Source of the DNA: Burkholderiaceae bacterium
Lineage (GTDB): Bacteria; Pseudomonadota; Gammaproteobacteria; Burkholderiales; Burkholderiaceae_C
Assembly: GCA_031276435.1 (NCBI GenBank)
Contig: JAISNB010000164.1
Location: forward strand, 1 to 5,829
Length of the DNA: 5,829 bases
Direction: 5' to 3'
In this document: positions 1 through 5,749 of the stretch, one piece after another
Numbering within the stretch: the first letter of the stretch is position 1
Layout: each line of letters opens with the position of its first letter
Made by a program: the position numbers and the translations under genes
Notes under the pieces: model-generated
Told to the model about the DNA's origin: nothing
Seen by the model: the letters and a program-made list of their open reading frames with translations, nothing else
Database searches by the model: none

Positions 1-46
1 GCGGCAAGCCATGTCCCTCGCACCCCATTGGCTTTGACTCTTGACG

Positions 47-319
47 ATGAACCCGGACTGCATTTCCATGACATTGAGCGTGCTCCTGACCTTTGCGGGC
101 GCCGCGTTTCTCTATCTGTCCTCCGGCAACCAGCGGCTGCTGGCCAACCGCCCCCGCCCGCGCCTGATGCTGGCGCTGGGCGCGGTCTTCATGACCTCTG
201 GCATCCTGGCCTGCGTCTGGGCCTGGGGTGCTCTGGTGGGCGGGCTGGTCGCGCTGGGGATGTGGATGGTGGCGAGCGTGGCGCTGCCCTATCTGGGCGC
301 ATTGAGGAGCAGGCCATGA
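47..319 (+). CDS. Small DUF3325-like inner-membrane protein of iron-uptake operon
   Basis: A 90-residue, almost wholly hydrophobic protein with three predicted membrane segments (about residues 8-25, 38-59 and 61-83). A short basic loop containing NRPRPR lies between the first two. Size and layout resemble the DUF3325 family of small proteins found beside PepSY-type iron-regulated membrane proteins; the family match is recalled, not searched. Its precise job is unknown, and a partner role in siderophore-iron handling is inferred from the operon. The start is uncertain: ATG 47 is used here, but ATG 68 (83 residues) begins directly at the first membrane segment and is equally possible. Neither has a strong Shine-Dalgarno, and a TTG lies at 41. 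The stop overlaps the next gene's start as ATGA (316-319), which suggests translational coupling. Confidence 0.72.
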   Translation: MNPDCISMTLSVLLTFAGAAFLYLSSGNQRLLANRPRPRLMLALGAVFMTSGILACVWAWGALVGGLVALGMWMVASVALPYLGALRSRP

Positions 320-591
320 CATACCGCTCGCAAGCATTGGCCAGCGTCGTTCTGGGCACGCCACTGACGCTCGCGCTCACGGGCCTGTACGCGCAGTTCG
401 GGCCGGGAGCGCCCGCGACCAATTTCATCGCCGCGCTGTTGCTGATGACGCCGATCTGGCTTGCCGTCATGGTCTGGACGCTCAAGCGCACGCGGGGACG
501 AACCGCGTGGCTGGGCCTGGGCGCTGCCAATCTGGTCGTCTATACGGCAATCCTGCTGCTGAAGTATCTGGTTTTCAACGGGAGAACTTGA
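316..591 (+). CDS. Small DUF3649-like inner-membrane protein of iron-uptake operon
   Basis: A 91-residue hydrophobic protein with three likely membrane helices (about residues 7-25, 34-55 and 62-86). A basic KRTRGR loop precedes the last helix. Length, the WxxxRxARRAWLGL-like pattern (here LKRTRGRTAWLGLG) and its place directly before a PepSY transmembrane gene suggest a DUF3649-type protein, often labelled 'iron transporter'; this assignment is from memory and moderate. The start is well supported: GAGGAG at 304-309 lies six bases before ATG 316, and the ATG overlaps the upstream stop by four bases. The stop at 589-591 abuts the next ATG with no gap. The longer open frame reaching back toward base 28 is out of frame with the upstream gene and loses the membrane-protein character, so it was not used. 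Confidence 0.75.
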   Translation: MTYRSQALASVVLGTPLTLALTGLYAQFGPGAPATNFIAALLLMTPIWLAVMVWTLKRTRGRTAWLGLGAANLVVYTAILLLKYLVFNGRT

Positions 592-2229
592 ATGGCTGCC
601 AAGATGTTCAGCGCACAAACAATCAAGCGCTTCACCTCCATCCACAGCTGGATCGGCATTTGCACTGGCATGGCGCTCTTCATCGCCTTCTTTTGCGGCG
701 CCCTGGTGATCTACGAGCATGAATTGCACCAATGGACCAACCCCGACCTGCGCCGGGGTTTCGGCGATGCAGCCTTGCTCGACAAGGTGGTGGCGAAGGT
801 CGCGGTCGACCCAACGGCCAAAGGGAACTTCTCCGTCAGCCTGGGCGATGAAGGCCAAGGCCCGGTCAAGGCCAGCTTCTACGAGTTCGGCGAGGGTCGG
901 AGATTCGTCGCCCATACGCGGGCACTCGACGCGCGGCTGGATCTGATCTCCCAGCAAACCATCTCGGGACTGGCGCACCACATCAACCACATCCATTTCA
1001 CGCTGGGTATTCCGGGCGCTTTGGGCTACAACCTGATGGGCGTTGTCAGTCTGGTCTATGCGCTGGCACTGATCACGGGGCTGATCATCCACCTGCCGCA
1101 TCTGCTCAAGGACCTGTTCGGCCTGCGCACCGGCAAGAACCTGAAGAAGATGTGGACGGACGCGCACAACGTGATCGGCGTGCTCTCGCTGCCATTCCAC
1201 TTGATGTTCGCCATCACCGCCGTGGTGTTCTGCCTGTCATTCACCATCAATGAGATGCTGGCCGACGTGATGCCGAGCAAGCAGGCGTATACCGAGTTTC
1301 AGTCGGTGGTCATGGCTGGCTTCGAGCACGGTGGCGGGGGCCGCCGCGAGGCCCCTGCCGCCCCGGCCGCCATGCTGAAGGCAGCGGATCTGATCGCTGC
1401 CGCGCAGCGGCACGCGCCGCAGATGCGAGTCACCGGCGTGAGTTTCCGGGACTACGGTACCGAACGGGCACGGGCGACCGTTGAGGGACGCTTTCGCAAC
1501 GCGATCATTGCCAAGGGATCGGTCGAGTTGTCCGCTGTCGATGGCAGCCTGAAGAAGATGAACGTGCCGGGCCTGCGCGATGGCGCCACGCTGCTGAACT
1601 CCGGCTACATGGAGCTGCACATCGGAAACTATGGCGGCGAGGTCATCAAGTTCATCTATTTCGTGCTCGGACTGGCTGGCGCATTCCTCTTTTATTCAGG
1701 CAACCTGTTGTGGGTGGAAACGCGGCGCAAGAGCCGTTCGGTCGAGCAACCCCGAAGCGGCTGGGTGATGGCGCAGTTGACCGTCGGCATCTGCCTTGGA
1801 TGTTGCCTGGGCGTCGGGCTTGCCCTCGTGGGCAACAAGGTGCTTCCCGCCACGTTTGCGGATCGGGGAACCTGGGAGCAGAACCTGTACCACGCCGGGT
1901 TCTTCGCCGCCGTAATCTGGGGCCTGGCCCGTCCGCCTGCGCGCGCGGCAATCGAACTGCTGTACGCCTTGGCGGCAGTCTACTTGGCGCTGCCCCTCCT
2001 GAACATGGTGGTGACAGGCGACAACCTCGTGCGCGCGGCGCGCGAGGGCTTGTGGGACATTGTGGTGATTGATGTCATTTTTCTGGCCTGCGCCGCAGGC
2101 TTTTTCGCGATGGCGCGTGCGACCCAGCGACGCGCTCGCTTCGGCCAGCCCAACAGCGTCTGGTCGCTGGCAAGTTCTGCCGCAAGCGCCAAAACAACCG
2201 GAGGCGAAAAACCGCACGTCGCAGCCTAG
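592..2229 (+). CDS. PepSY-associated transmembrane protein (PiuB / iron-regulated membrane protein type)
   Basis: A 545-residue inner-membrane protein. Hydrophobic segments lie near residues 21-41, 147-168, 197-217, 352-374, 392-414, 432-446, 455-473 and 487-508. Family-typical features visible are the N-terminal IHSWIG before helix 1, a periplasmic domain at about 42-145, the His-rich HHINHIHFTLG (129-139), AHNVIG (191-196) before helix 3, a second soluble domain at about 230-345, and LHIGNYGG (342-349) leading into helix 4. The four-helix C-terminal extension fits the longer members of the family. Relatives are iron-regulated and are linked to ferric-siderophore uptake or reduction, with conserved histidines proposed to bind haem or metal; transport or reductase activity here is inferred. 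GGGAGA (580-585) precedes ATG 592, which directly follows the upstream stop. No terminator was found after the stop. It was probably co-transcribed with the two small genes before it, and Fur control is likely but its site would be outside the window. Confidence 0.92.
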   Translation: MAAKMFSAQTIKRFTSIHSWIGICTGMALFIAFFCGALVIYEHELHQWTNPDLRRGFGDAALLDKVVAKVAVDPTAKGNFSVSLGDEGQGPVKASFYEFGEGRRFVAHTRALDARLDLISQQTISGLAHHINHIHFTLGIPGALGYNLMGVVSLVYALALITGLIIHLPHLLKDLFGLRTGKNLKKMWTDAHNVIGVLSLPFHLMFAITAVVFCLSFTINEMLADVMPSKQAYTEFQSVVMAGFEHGGGGRREAPAAPAAMLKAADLIAAAQRHAPQMRVTGVSFRDYGTERARATVEGRFRNAIIAKGSVELSAVDGSLKKMNVPGLRDGATLLNSGYMELHIGNYGGEVIKFIYFVLGLAGAFLFYSGNLLWVETRRKSRSVEQPRSGWVMAQLTVGICLGCCLGVGLALVGNKVLPATFADRGTWEQNLYHAGFFAAVIWGLARPPARAAIELLYALAAVYLALPLLNMVVTGDNLVRAAREGLWDIVVIDVIFLACAAGFFAMARATQRRARFGQPNSVWSLASSAASAKTTGGEKPHVAA

Positions 2230-2395
2230 AGACTCCACGCCAAGCTTGCTCCATCCCCTTGCAAGAGCGGACGTTTTGGAACCAGAGACATGAAGCCCCA
2301 GGCACTTTGCGGATCAGGGCACGCTCAGCCTCGGTAAACCTCCACGCGAACGCTGATGGCTGGCGTACAGTTTGAGCCGCTGGCACAGTGGATCT

Positions 2396-2426
2396 GCTCT
2401 TCGGCCCTGGGGCCACGGCGAAGAGC
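2396..2426. repeat. Inverted repeat upstream of the MFS transporter gene
   Basis: GCTCTTCG (2396-2403) and CGAAGAGC (2419-2426) are perfect 8-bp inverted arms around a 15-base GC-rich centre, which itself contains GGCCC...GGGCC (2403-2407 / 2410-2414). It lies about 80 bp before the transporter start, in an otherwise featureless 276-bp gap, and no T tract follows it. It could be an operator for an efflux regulator or a leader hairpin; nothing in the sequence decides. No convincing -35/-10 pair was found nearby. Confidence 0.4.
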
Positions 2427-2505
2427 TTTCCGAATTTCTGGGCTGTATCCATACAAAACGCTCAAGGCCACTAGACTACCGACCGTTGGGTTTGTTGGAA
2501 AAAAC

Positions 2506-3723
2506 ATGTCTGGAATTCCCGGGAAAGCCAGCTTCGGCGGGCCTGCCATCTTTCTGCTGGCCATGATCACCGCGCTCGACGCCATGGCGATCGACATGTA
2601 CCTGCCAGCGTTTCCCTCGGTTGCCCAAGAGTTCGCGGGATCTGCCGGAAAAGTCCAGCAGACACTGTCTGTGTTCCTCATCGGACTGGCGCTCGGCCAA
2701 GGCATCTATGGCCCTCTACTGGATCGCTTCGGACGTCGGCGGCCGCTTTTGGTCGGACTGTTGCTCTTCGTGGCAGGCTCGGTACTCGCAGCAACGGCTG
2801 CCAGCCTGGAATGGCTTATGGTGGCGCGCTTGCTGCAAGCATTGGGCGCCGCAGCAGGACTGGTGGCGCCCCGAGCGATCGTGGCAGACGTGTATTCGGT
2901 GAGCGAATCATCGCGTGTTTTCTCCGTGCTGATGCAGGTGATGATGATCGCGCCCATCCTCGCACCGGTGATCGGAAGTTTTCTGTTGGGCCATGGCGGA
3001 TGGCGCATGATCTTCTGGACCTTGGCCGCTATCGGCGCTTTGGGAGCGCTGTGGAGCTGGAGAACCATCGCGGAGACCCAAACCACGGAAACCAGAACAC
3101 CGTTGAGCGTCTCAACGGTCGCGCGTGCATACTGGCGGCAATGCCTGAATCGTCCTTTCTTTGCTTATACGTTGGCGGGAGGATTTATCCTGGGTTCGTT
3201 GTTCACCTACATCAACGCCTCTCCCTTCGTACTGATTCAGCACTTTGGCCTCACACCAGTGCAATTTAGCTATTTCTTTGCATCGAATGCGGTGGGCCTT
3301 GTTCTGGGTGGGCAACTCAGCATCTGGCTGCTCAAGCGACTCTCCGAGAGGCGCATCCTTTTGCTGGGCATCGCCGTCCACATCCTCGTCAGTGCGGTCC
3401 TGGTACTGGTCATCAGCGTGGGTACTGCTGACCTGTGGCTATACGCAGCTCTGCTGGCGGCATCGATCTGGTCACTCGGATTGACGTTCGGCAACCTGAC
3501 TGCGCTGACGATGGCACAAGCCGGTGATCAGGCAGGCGTCGCATCCGCACTCATGGGAATGACGCAGTATCTGGTGAGCGCATGCGTAGGACTCCTGCTT
3601 AGTCTGTTCGCTCCCGGACTGCTGCCGCTGCCAATGACCCTCGTGGTATGTGGGGCGCTGGCAAGCGTTTGCTGCTGGTTGGCGGTACCGCCGAATGCGT
3701 CACGCGCGCCATTGGCAAGCTGA
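2506..3723 (+). CDS. Bcr/CflA-family multidrug efflux MFS transporter
   Basis: A 405-residue major facilitator protein with about twelve hydrophobic segments, the usual length for the Bcr/CflA (DHA1) drug:proton antiporters that expel compounds such as bicyclomycin or chloramphenicol. Supporting motifs are DMYLPAFP in helix 1 (30-37), the motif A loop GPLLDRFGRRRP (69-80), GLVAPRAIVADVY (118-130) ending helix 4, the antiporter motif C-like APILAPVIGSFL (149-160) and GWRMIFW (165-171). The substrate cannot be read from sequence. The start at ATG 2506 is chosen because the protein begins like its family and GGAA (2497-2500) lies just upstream. The open frame extends 50 codons further back to 2356, but that stretch has no transporter character. 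The gene stands alone between unrelated operons, with 276 bp before it and 237 bp after it, and no clear T-tailed terminator of its own was found. Confidence 0.92.
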   Translation: MSGIPGKASFGGPAIFLLAMITALDAMAIDMYLPAFPSVAQEFAGSAGKVQQTLSVFLIGLALGQGIYGPLLDRFGRRRPLLVGLLLFVAGSVLAATAASLEWLMVARLLQALGAAAGLVAPRAIVADVYSVSESSRVFSVLMQVMMIAPILAPVIGSFLLGHGGWRMIFWTLAAIGALGALWSWRTIAETQTTETRTPLSVSTVARAYWRQCLNRPFFAYTLAGGFILGSLFTYINASPFVLIQHFGLTPVQFSYFFASNAVGLVLGGQLSIWLLKRLSERRILLLGIAVHILVSAVLVLVISVGTADLWLYAALLAASIWSLGLTFGNLTALTMAQAGDQAGVASALMGMTQYLVSACVGLLLSLFAPGLLPLPMTLVVCGALASVCCWLAVPPNASRAPLAS

Positions 3724-3801
3724 ATATAAAGCGCGAACAGAGAGCCAGCCATCCGCCCGATCCGTCCAGCAGCGGCACCCTTTCTGGCCCAAGCCTTCGG
3801 C

Positions 3802-3832
3802 TTGATCCCAAAAAGCAGCCAAAGGCTATAAT
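3802..3832 (+). promoter_or_regulatory. Predicted sigma-70 promoter of the rpsF operon
   Basis: A perfect TATAAT lies at 3827-3832. The best -35 is TTGATC at 3802-3807 (4 of 6 consensus bases) with a long 19-bp spacer. Transcription would start near 3839-3840, leaving a leader of about 120 bases before rpsF. The -35 overlaps a small 5-bp hairpin, AAGCC-TTC-GGCTT (3791-3803), which has no T tail. Strong ribosomal promoters often carry a perfect -10, so the -10 is the more reliable half. Confidence 0.65.
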
Positions 3833-3844
3833 TGCCGGTTCCTT

Positions 3845-3878
3845 GCCGCACCCCGACCGACGCCGGGGGCGGCTTTTT
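3845..3878 (+). terminator. Terminator-like attenuator hairpin in the rpsF leader
   Basis: GCCGC (3845-3849), one bulged A (3850), CCCCG (3851-3855), an 8-base loop (3856-3863), CGGGG (3864-3868) and GCGGC (3869-3873) form a ten-pair stem, followed at once by TTTTT (3874-3878). This is the classic intrinsic-terminator form. It starts about five bases after the predicted transcription start of the rpsF operon, so for that operon it would act as an attenuator. It could also stop read-through from the transporter gene. Function is inferred from structure alone. Confidence 0.65.
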
Positions 3879-3880
3879 GA

Positions 3881-3933
3881 CGCCGCCCGCCCGCTGCTGC
3901 CAACCGGCTCAGCCAGCACAGCGGGCGGCGGCG
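3881..3933 (+). promoter_or_regulatory. Structured rpsF 5' leader, candidate S6:S18-binding RNA motif
   Basis: A 15-pair GC-rich stem forms between 3881-3896 and 3919-3933 with a single bulged C at 3886. Above it CTG (3897-3899) can pair with CAG (3914-3916), leaving CCAACCG (3900-3906) as a 5' bulge next to a tiny GC-TCA-GC hairpin (3907-3913). Many bacteria carry an S6:S18-binding leader before rpsF in which a CCG triplet sits in a bulge flanked by a stem and a hairpin, mimicking the 16S rRNA site. Position and layout fit this, but the match was made by hand and the inner pairs are weak. The rpsF Shine-Dalgarno AAGGAG (3950-3955) lies 16 bases downstream. Confidence 0.5.
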
Positions 3934-3960
3934 CCATCACCCAATCCACAAGGAGTTTGA

Positions 3961-4353
3961 ATGCGTCACTATGAAATCATCTTGATGATCCATCCGGATC
4001 AAAGCGAGCAGGTTCCCGCCATGCTCGAACGCTACAAGGGCATGATCACCGCTGGCGGCGGCAAAATCCACCGCCAGGAAGACTGGGGCCGCCGCCAACT
4101 GGCCTACCAGATCAACAAGCTCTCCAAAGCGCACTACCTGTGCCTGAACATCGAGGCCGAAAAAGCCGTGCTGGCCGATCTGGAACACGCCTTTCGCTTC
4201 AACGACGCTGTATTGCGCCACCTGACCGTGCTCAAATCCAAGGCCGACACCGGCCCGTCCGCCATGCTGAAAACGGTAGAACGCGAAGAAGCGCGCAAGA
4301 CCCAAACCCAGGTACAAACCCAGGCGCAGCAGCAGGCGGAGGCCAGCACCTGA
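3961..4353 (+). CDS. rpsF: 30S ribosomal protein S6
   Basis: A 130-residue protein that binds with S18 to the platform of the 30S subunit, on the central domain of 16S rRNA. The N-terminus MRHYEIILMIHPDQSEQVP, the EDWGRRQLAYQINK block (40-53) and FRFNDAVLRHL (78-88) are close to the E. coli protein. After about residue 95 the tail becomes low-complexity and rich in Gln, Thr and Ala (QTQVQTQAQQQAEAST); it lacks the acidic end seen in E. coli, where RimK adds glutamates. AAGGAG (3950-3955) gives a strong start at ATG 3961. It is the first gene of the operon, behind the structured leader, and its last codons carry the Shine-Dalgarno and start of priB. Confidence 0.98.
   Translation: MRHYEIILMIHPDQSEQVPAMLERYKGMITAGGGKIHRQEDWGRRQLAYQINKLSKAHYLCLNIEAEKAVLADLEHAFRFNDAVLRHLTVLKSKADTGPSAMLKTVEREEARKTQTQVQTQAQQQAEAST
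4338..4342 (+). promoter_or_regulatory. Shine-Dalgarno that fixes the priB CTG start
   Basis: GGAGG lies inside the 3' end of rpsF, seven bases before CTG 4350. It is the best ribosome-binding match in the neighbourhood. It is not placed for any ATG, GTG or TTG in the priB frame, and so supports initiation at CTG. Confidence 0.65.
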
Positions 4354-4673
4354 CAGATCACGCGACAGCCGCTGAGCGCAACGCGCCAAACCGCCTGACA
4401 CTGGCGGCCAGCATTGCCGAAATGGGACAGCCCCGGCTGACACCCGCAGGCCTTGCGGCACTCGATCTGCAACTGGCGCATGAATCGCAGCAAAGCGAAG
4501 CCGGTCAGCCGCGCAGCGTCAAAGCAACCGTTCGGGCACTGGCCCTTGGCACCGTGGCGGAAACGCTGGCGCGCCAGGCACTGGGTTCCAACTGGTTGTT
4601 CAGCGGTTTCCTGACCAGCCCGCGCAACAGCCGTCAACTCGTTTTTCATATCCAAGACTTTCATCGAAACTAA
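4350..4673 (+). CDS. priB: Primosomal replication protein N (PriB), CTG start
   Basis: A single OB-fold, single-stranded-DNA-binding protein of the PriA replication-restart primosome, encoded between rpsF and rpsR as in many beta- and gammaproteobacteria. From CTG 4350 it is 107 residues (E. coli PriB is 104). Family features are NRLTLAASIAE (14-24) as first strand, LTPAGLAALDLQLAHES (30-46), the central VKATVRALALG (57-67) and the last strand region NWLFSGFLTSPRNSRQLVFHIQDF (81-104). The start is the odd part. No ATG, GTG or TTG lies in frame between 4140 and the first conserved strand, and ATG at 4422 would delete that strand. CTG 4350 overlaps the rpsF stop (CTGA) and has GGAGG seven bases upstream. 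Starting at ATG 4140 would add 70 residues read out of frame through rpsF, which look unlike protein. Identity is firm; the exact start is inferred. Confidence 0.9.
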   Translation: MTDHATAAERNAPNRLTLAASIAEMGQPRLTPAGLAALDLQLAHESQQSEAGQPRSVKATVRALALGTVAETLARQALGSNWLFSGFLTSPRNSRQLVFHIQDFHRN

Positions 4674-4691
4674 TTTCCAAGGAGGCCCCAA

Positions 4692-4973
4692 ATGGCCAGC
4701 TTCAAAAAATTCAACAAGGACAAGCGCCCCAAGCGCAACAACCAGTCGCTGCTGTTCAAGCGCAAACGCTTTTGCCGCTTCACCGTCGCTGGCGTCGAGG
4801 AAATCGACTACAAGGACATCGACACCTTGCGCGACTTTGTGGCCGAAAACGGCAAAATCGTCCCGGCCCGCCTGACCGGCACCCGCGCCATTTACCAGCG
4901 CCAGCTCAACACGGCCATCAAGCGCGCGCGCTTTCTGGCGCTGTTGCCCTACACCGACAAACACCGCGTCTGA
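4692..4973 (+). CDS. rpsR: 30S ribosomal protein S18
   Basis: A 93-residue protein that pairs with S6 on the 30S platform. The core from KRFCRFTVAGVEEIDYKD (25-42) through GKIVPARLTGTRAIYQRQL (54-72) to RARFLALLPYTDKHRV is nearly the family consensus. It is about 18 residues longer than E. coli S18 because of a Lys/Arg/Asn-rich N-terminus. It has a single cysteine (Cys28) and no zinc-binding set. AAGGAGG (4679-4685) six bases before ATG 4692 is the strongest ribosome-binding site in the operon, sensible for a protein needed in equal amounts with S6 although poorly expressed priB lies between them. The stop overlaps the Shine-Dalgarno of rplI. Confidence 0.98.
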   Translation: MASFKKFNKDKRPKRNNQSLLFKRKRFCRFTVAGVEEIDYKDIDTLRDFVAENGKIVPARLTGTRAIYQRQLNTAIKRARFLALLPYTDKHRV

Positions 4974-4985
4974 GGAGAGAACACC

Positions 4986-5438
4986 ATGCAAATCATTCTT
5001 CTGGACAAAATCGTCAACCTTGGCAACCTGGGTGAAATCGTCAAAGTCAAAGACGGCTATGCCCGCAACTACCTGATCCCCACGGGCCGCGCGCGCCGTG
5101 CCACTGCGGCCGCCAAGGCCGAATTTGAAGCGCGCCGCGCCGAACTCGAAAAACAGGCCGCCGACAAACTGGCCGCCGCGCAAACCCAGGGCGAAAAACT
5201 CAAGGGCAGCACCATCAAACTCACGCAAAAAGCGGGCGTGGACGGTCGCCTGTTTGGCTCTGTCACCAACCACGACATCGCCGACGAACTGCGCAAACAG
5301 GGCTTTGACGTGCACAAATCGCAAATCCGCATGCCTGCCGGCCCCATCAAGGTGGTGGGCGACAACACGGTCGAAGTGGCGCTGCACACCGACGTGGTAC
5401 AAGCCATCACCGTCTCCGTGTACGGCGAAACCGCCTGA
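4986..5438 (+). CDS. rplI: 50S ribosomal protein L9
   Basis: A 150-residue protein, normal length for L9, which binds 23S rRNA near the L1 stalk and influences frame maintenance. The N-terminal domain MQIILLDKIVNLGNLGEIVKVKDGYARNYLIP (1-32) carries the signature GxxGxxxxVxxGYxRNxLxP. A long Ala/Glu/Lys helical linker follows (about 40-74). The C-terminal domain begins at KAGVDGRLFGSVTNHDIADEL (82-102). GAGGAGAG (4972-4979, overlapping the rpsR stop) precedes ATG 4986. It is the last gene of the operon; a terminator follows 78 bases after its stop. The replicative helicase gene dnaB often comes next in relatives but is not seen here. Confidence 0.98.
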   Translation: MQIILLDKIVNLGNLGEIVKVKDGYARNYLIPTGRARRATAAAKAEFEARRAELEKQAADKLAAAQTQGEKLKGSTIKLTQKAGVDGRLFGSVTNHDIADELRKQGFDVHKSQIRMPAGPIKVVGDNTVEVALHTDVVQAITVSVYGETA

Positions 5439-5481
5439 TCTGCCAAGACCCCGCACTGCCGCCGCTGTTGGCTGACTTCTC

Positions 5482-5496
5482 GCCGCCTTCGGCGGC
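5482..5496 (+). other. Short perfect hairpin after rplI
   Basis: GCCGCC-TTC-GGCGGC is a six-pair stem with a three-base loop and no following T tract. It sits 21 bases before the terminator. It may protect the mRNA 3' end or be a remnant of a second terminator; either reading is inference. Confidence 0.45.
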
Positions 5497-5516
5497 ATGC
5501 ATCGGTTGCCTGGCTC

Positions 5517-5554
5517 AAAGCCGCGTACCAATCAGGCATGCGGCTTTTCTTTTT
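5517..5554 (+). terminator. Intrinsic terminator of the rpsF-priB-rpsR-rplI operon
   Basis: AAAGCCGC (5517-5524) pairs perfectly with GCGGCTTT (5540-5547), and the stem can extend by one G-T and one T-A pair. The T-rich tail TTTTCTTTTT (5545-5554) follows. The A-tract on the 5' arm means it could also act in part on the opposite strand. It is the clearest terminator in the window. Confidence 0.85.
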
Positions 5555-5604
5555 GGATCGGCGCCCGCCCCCAGCGCCACTGCTGGGCGCTGCGGCAGCG
5601 GTTG

Positions 5605-5624
5605 CTCTCCCTTCACAGGGAGAG
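5605..5624. repeat. Perfect CTCTCCCT palindrome, dispersed-repeat type
   Basis: CTCTCCCT (5605-5612), loop TCAC, AGGGAGAG (5617-5624) form a perfect eight-pair hairpin followed by AAAA. It shares the CTCTCCC core with the palindrome at 5795-5819. Hairpins of this CTCTCCC/GGGAGAG kind are common between genes in many proteobacteria (recalled, not searched). Confidence 0.6.
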
Positions 5625-5721
5625 AAAATCCAATGGTTACCGCGCCCCTTGAGCAAATACGCCGCACTTGTATTCCTTACCCTCGCCCCCCTTTAGGGAA
5701 CCTCTGGTTAAAAGAATCGTC

Positions 5722-5749
5722 ATTGCGAGCGCCGCAGGCGCGTGGCAAT
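5722..5749. repeat. Imperfect palindrome of the CATTGCGAG...GGCAATCC repeat type
   Basis: ATTGC (5722-5726) pairs with GCAAT (5745-5749). Inside, GCGCC (5729-5733) pairs with GGCGC (5737-5741) around a GCA loop. The two stems are separated by a small internal loop. The flanks CGTC (5719-5722) and CC (5750-5751) match a widespread intergenic repeat of the form CGTCATTGCGAG...GGCAATCC that I recall from many unrelated bacterial genomes. Its function is unknown; it may be a REP- or MITE-like element. Confidence 0.6.

Noticed and set aside
1..44. Possible 3' end of an upstream gene, ending at TGA 35-37 or TGA 42-44.
   Set aside because: Two frames end here with 11-13 codons each and neither resembles a known C-terminus such as the aromatic end of a TonB-dependent receptor. 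The frame cannot be chosen from so little sequence.
28..315. Long upstream extension of the second small membrane gene.
   Set aside because: It reads the upstream gene out of frame and gives a Gly/Arg/Pro-rich sequence with no membrane character. GAGGAG plus ATG 316 and the ATGA overlap explain the start.
2230..2452. Minus-strand frame with a protein-like patch (FTEAERALIRKVPGA) between the PepSY and MFS genes.
   Set aside because: It has no convincing start, runs into the antisense of the PepSY gene and lacks a recognisable domain. A remnant cannot be excluded, but nothing supports it.
2356..2505. 50-codon N-terminal extension of the MFS transporter.
   Set aside because: The translation has no family resemblance, contains the inverted repeat, and family members begin close to helix 1 as they do from ATG 2506.
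3791..3803. AAGCC-TTC-GGCTT hairpin as a terminator of the MFS gene.
   Set aside because: It has only five pairs, no T tract follows, and it overlaps the predicted -35 of the rpsF promoter.
4140..4349. ATG 4140 as the start of priB (177 residues).
   Set aside because: The extra 70 residues come from reading rpsF in another frame and are Arg/Gly-rich without PriB similarity. PriB proteins are about 100 residues.
4134..5531. Very long minus-strand open frame of 465 codons opposite rpsF, priB, rpsR and rplI.
   Set aside because: It is the antisense shadow of four firmly identified genes in GC-rich DNA, with no recognisable domain.
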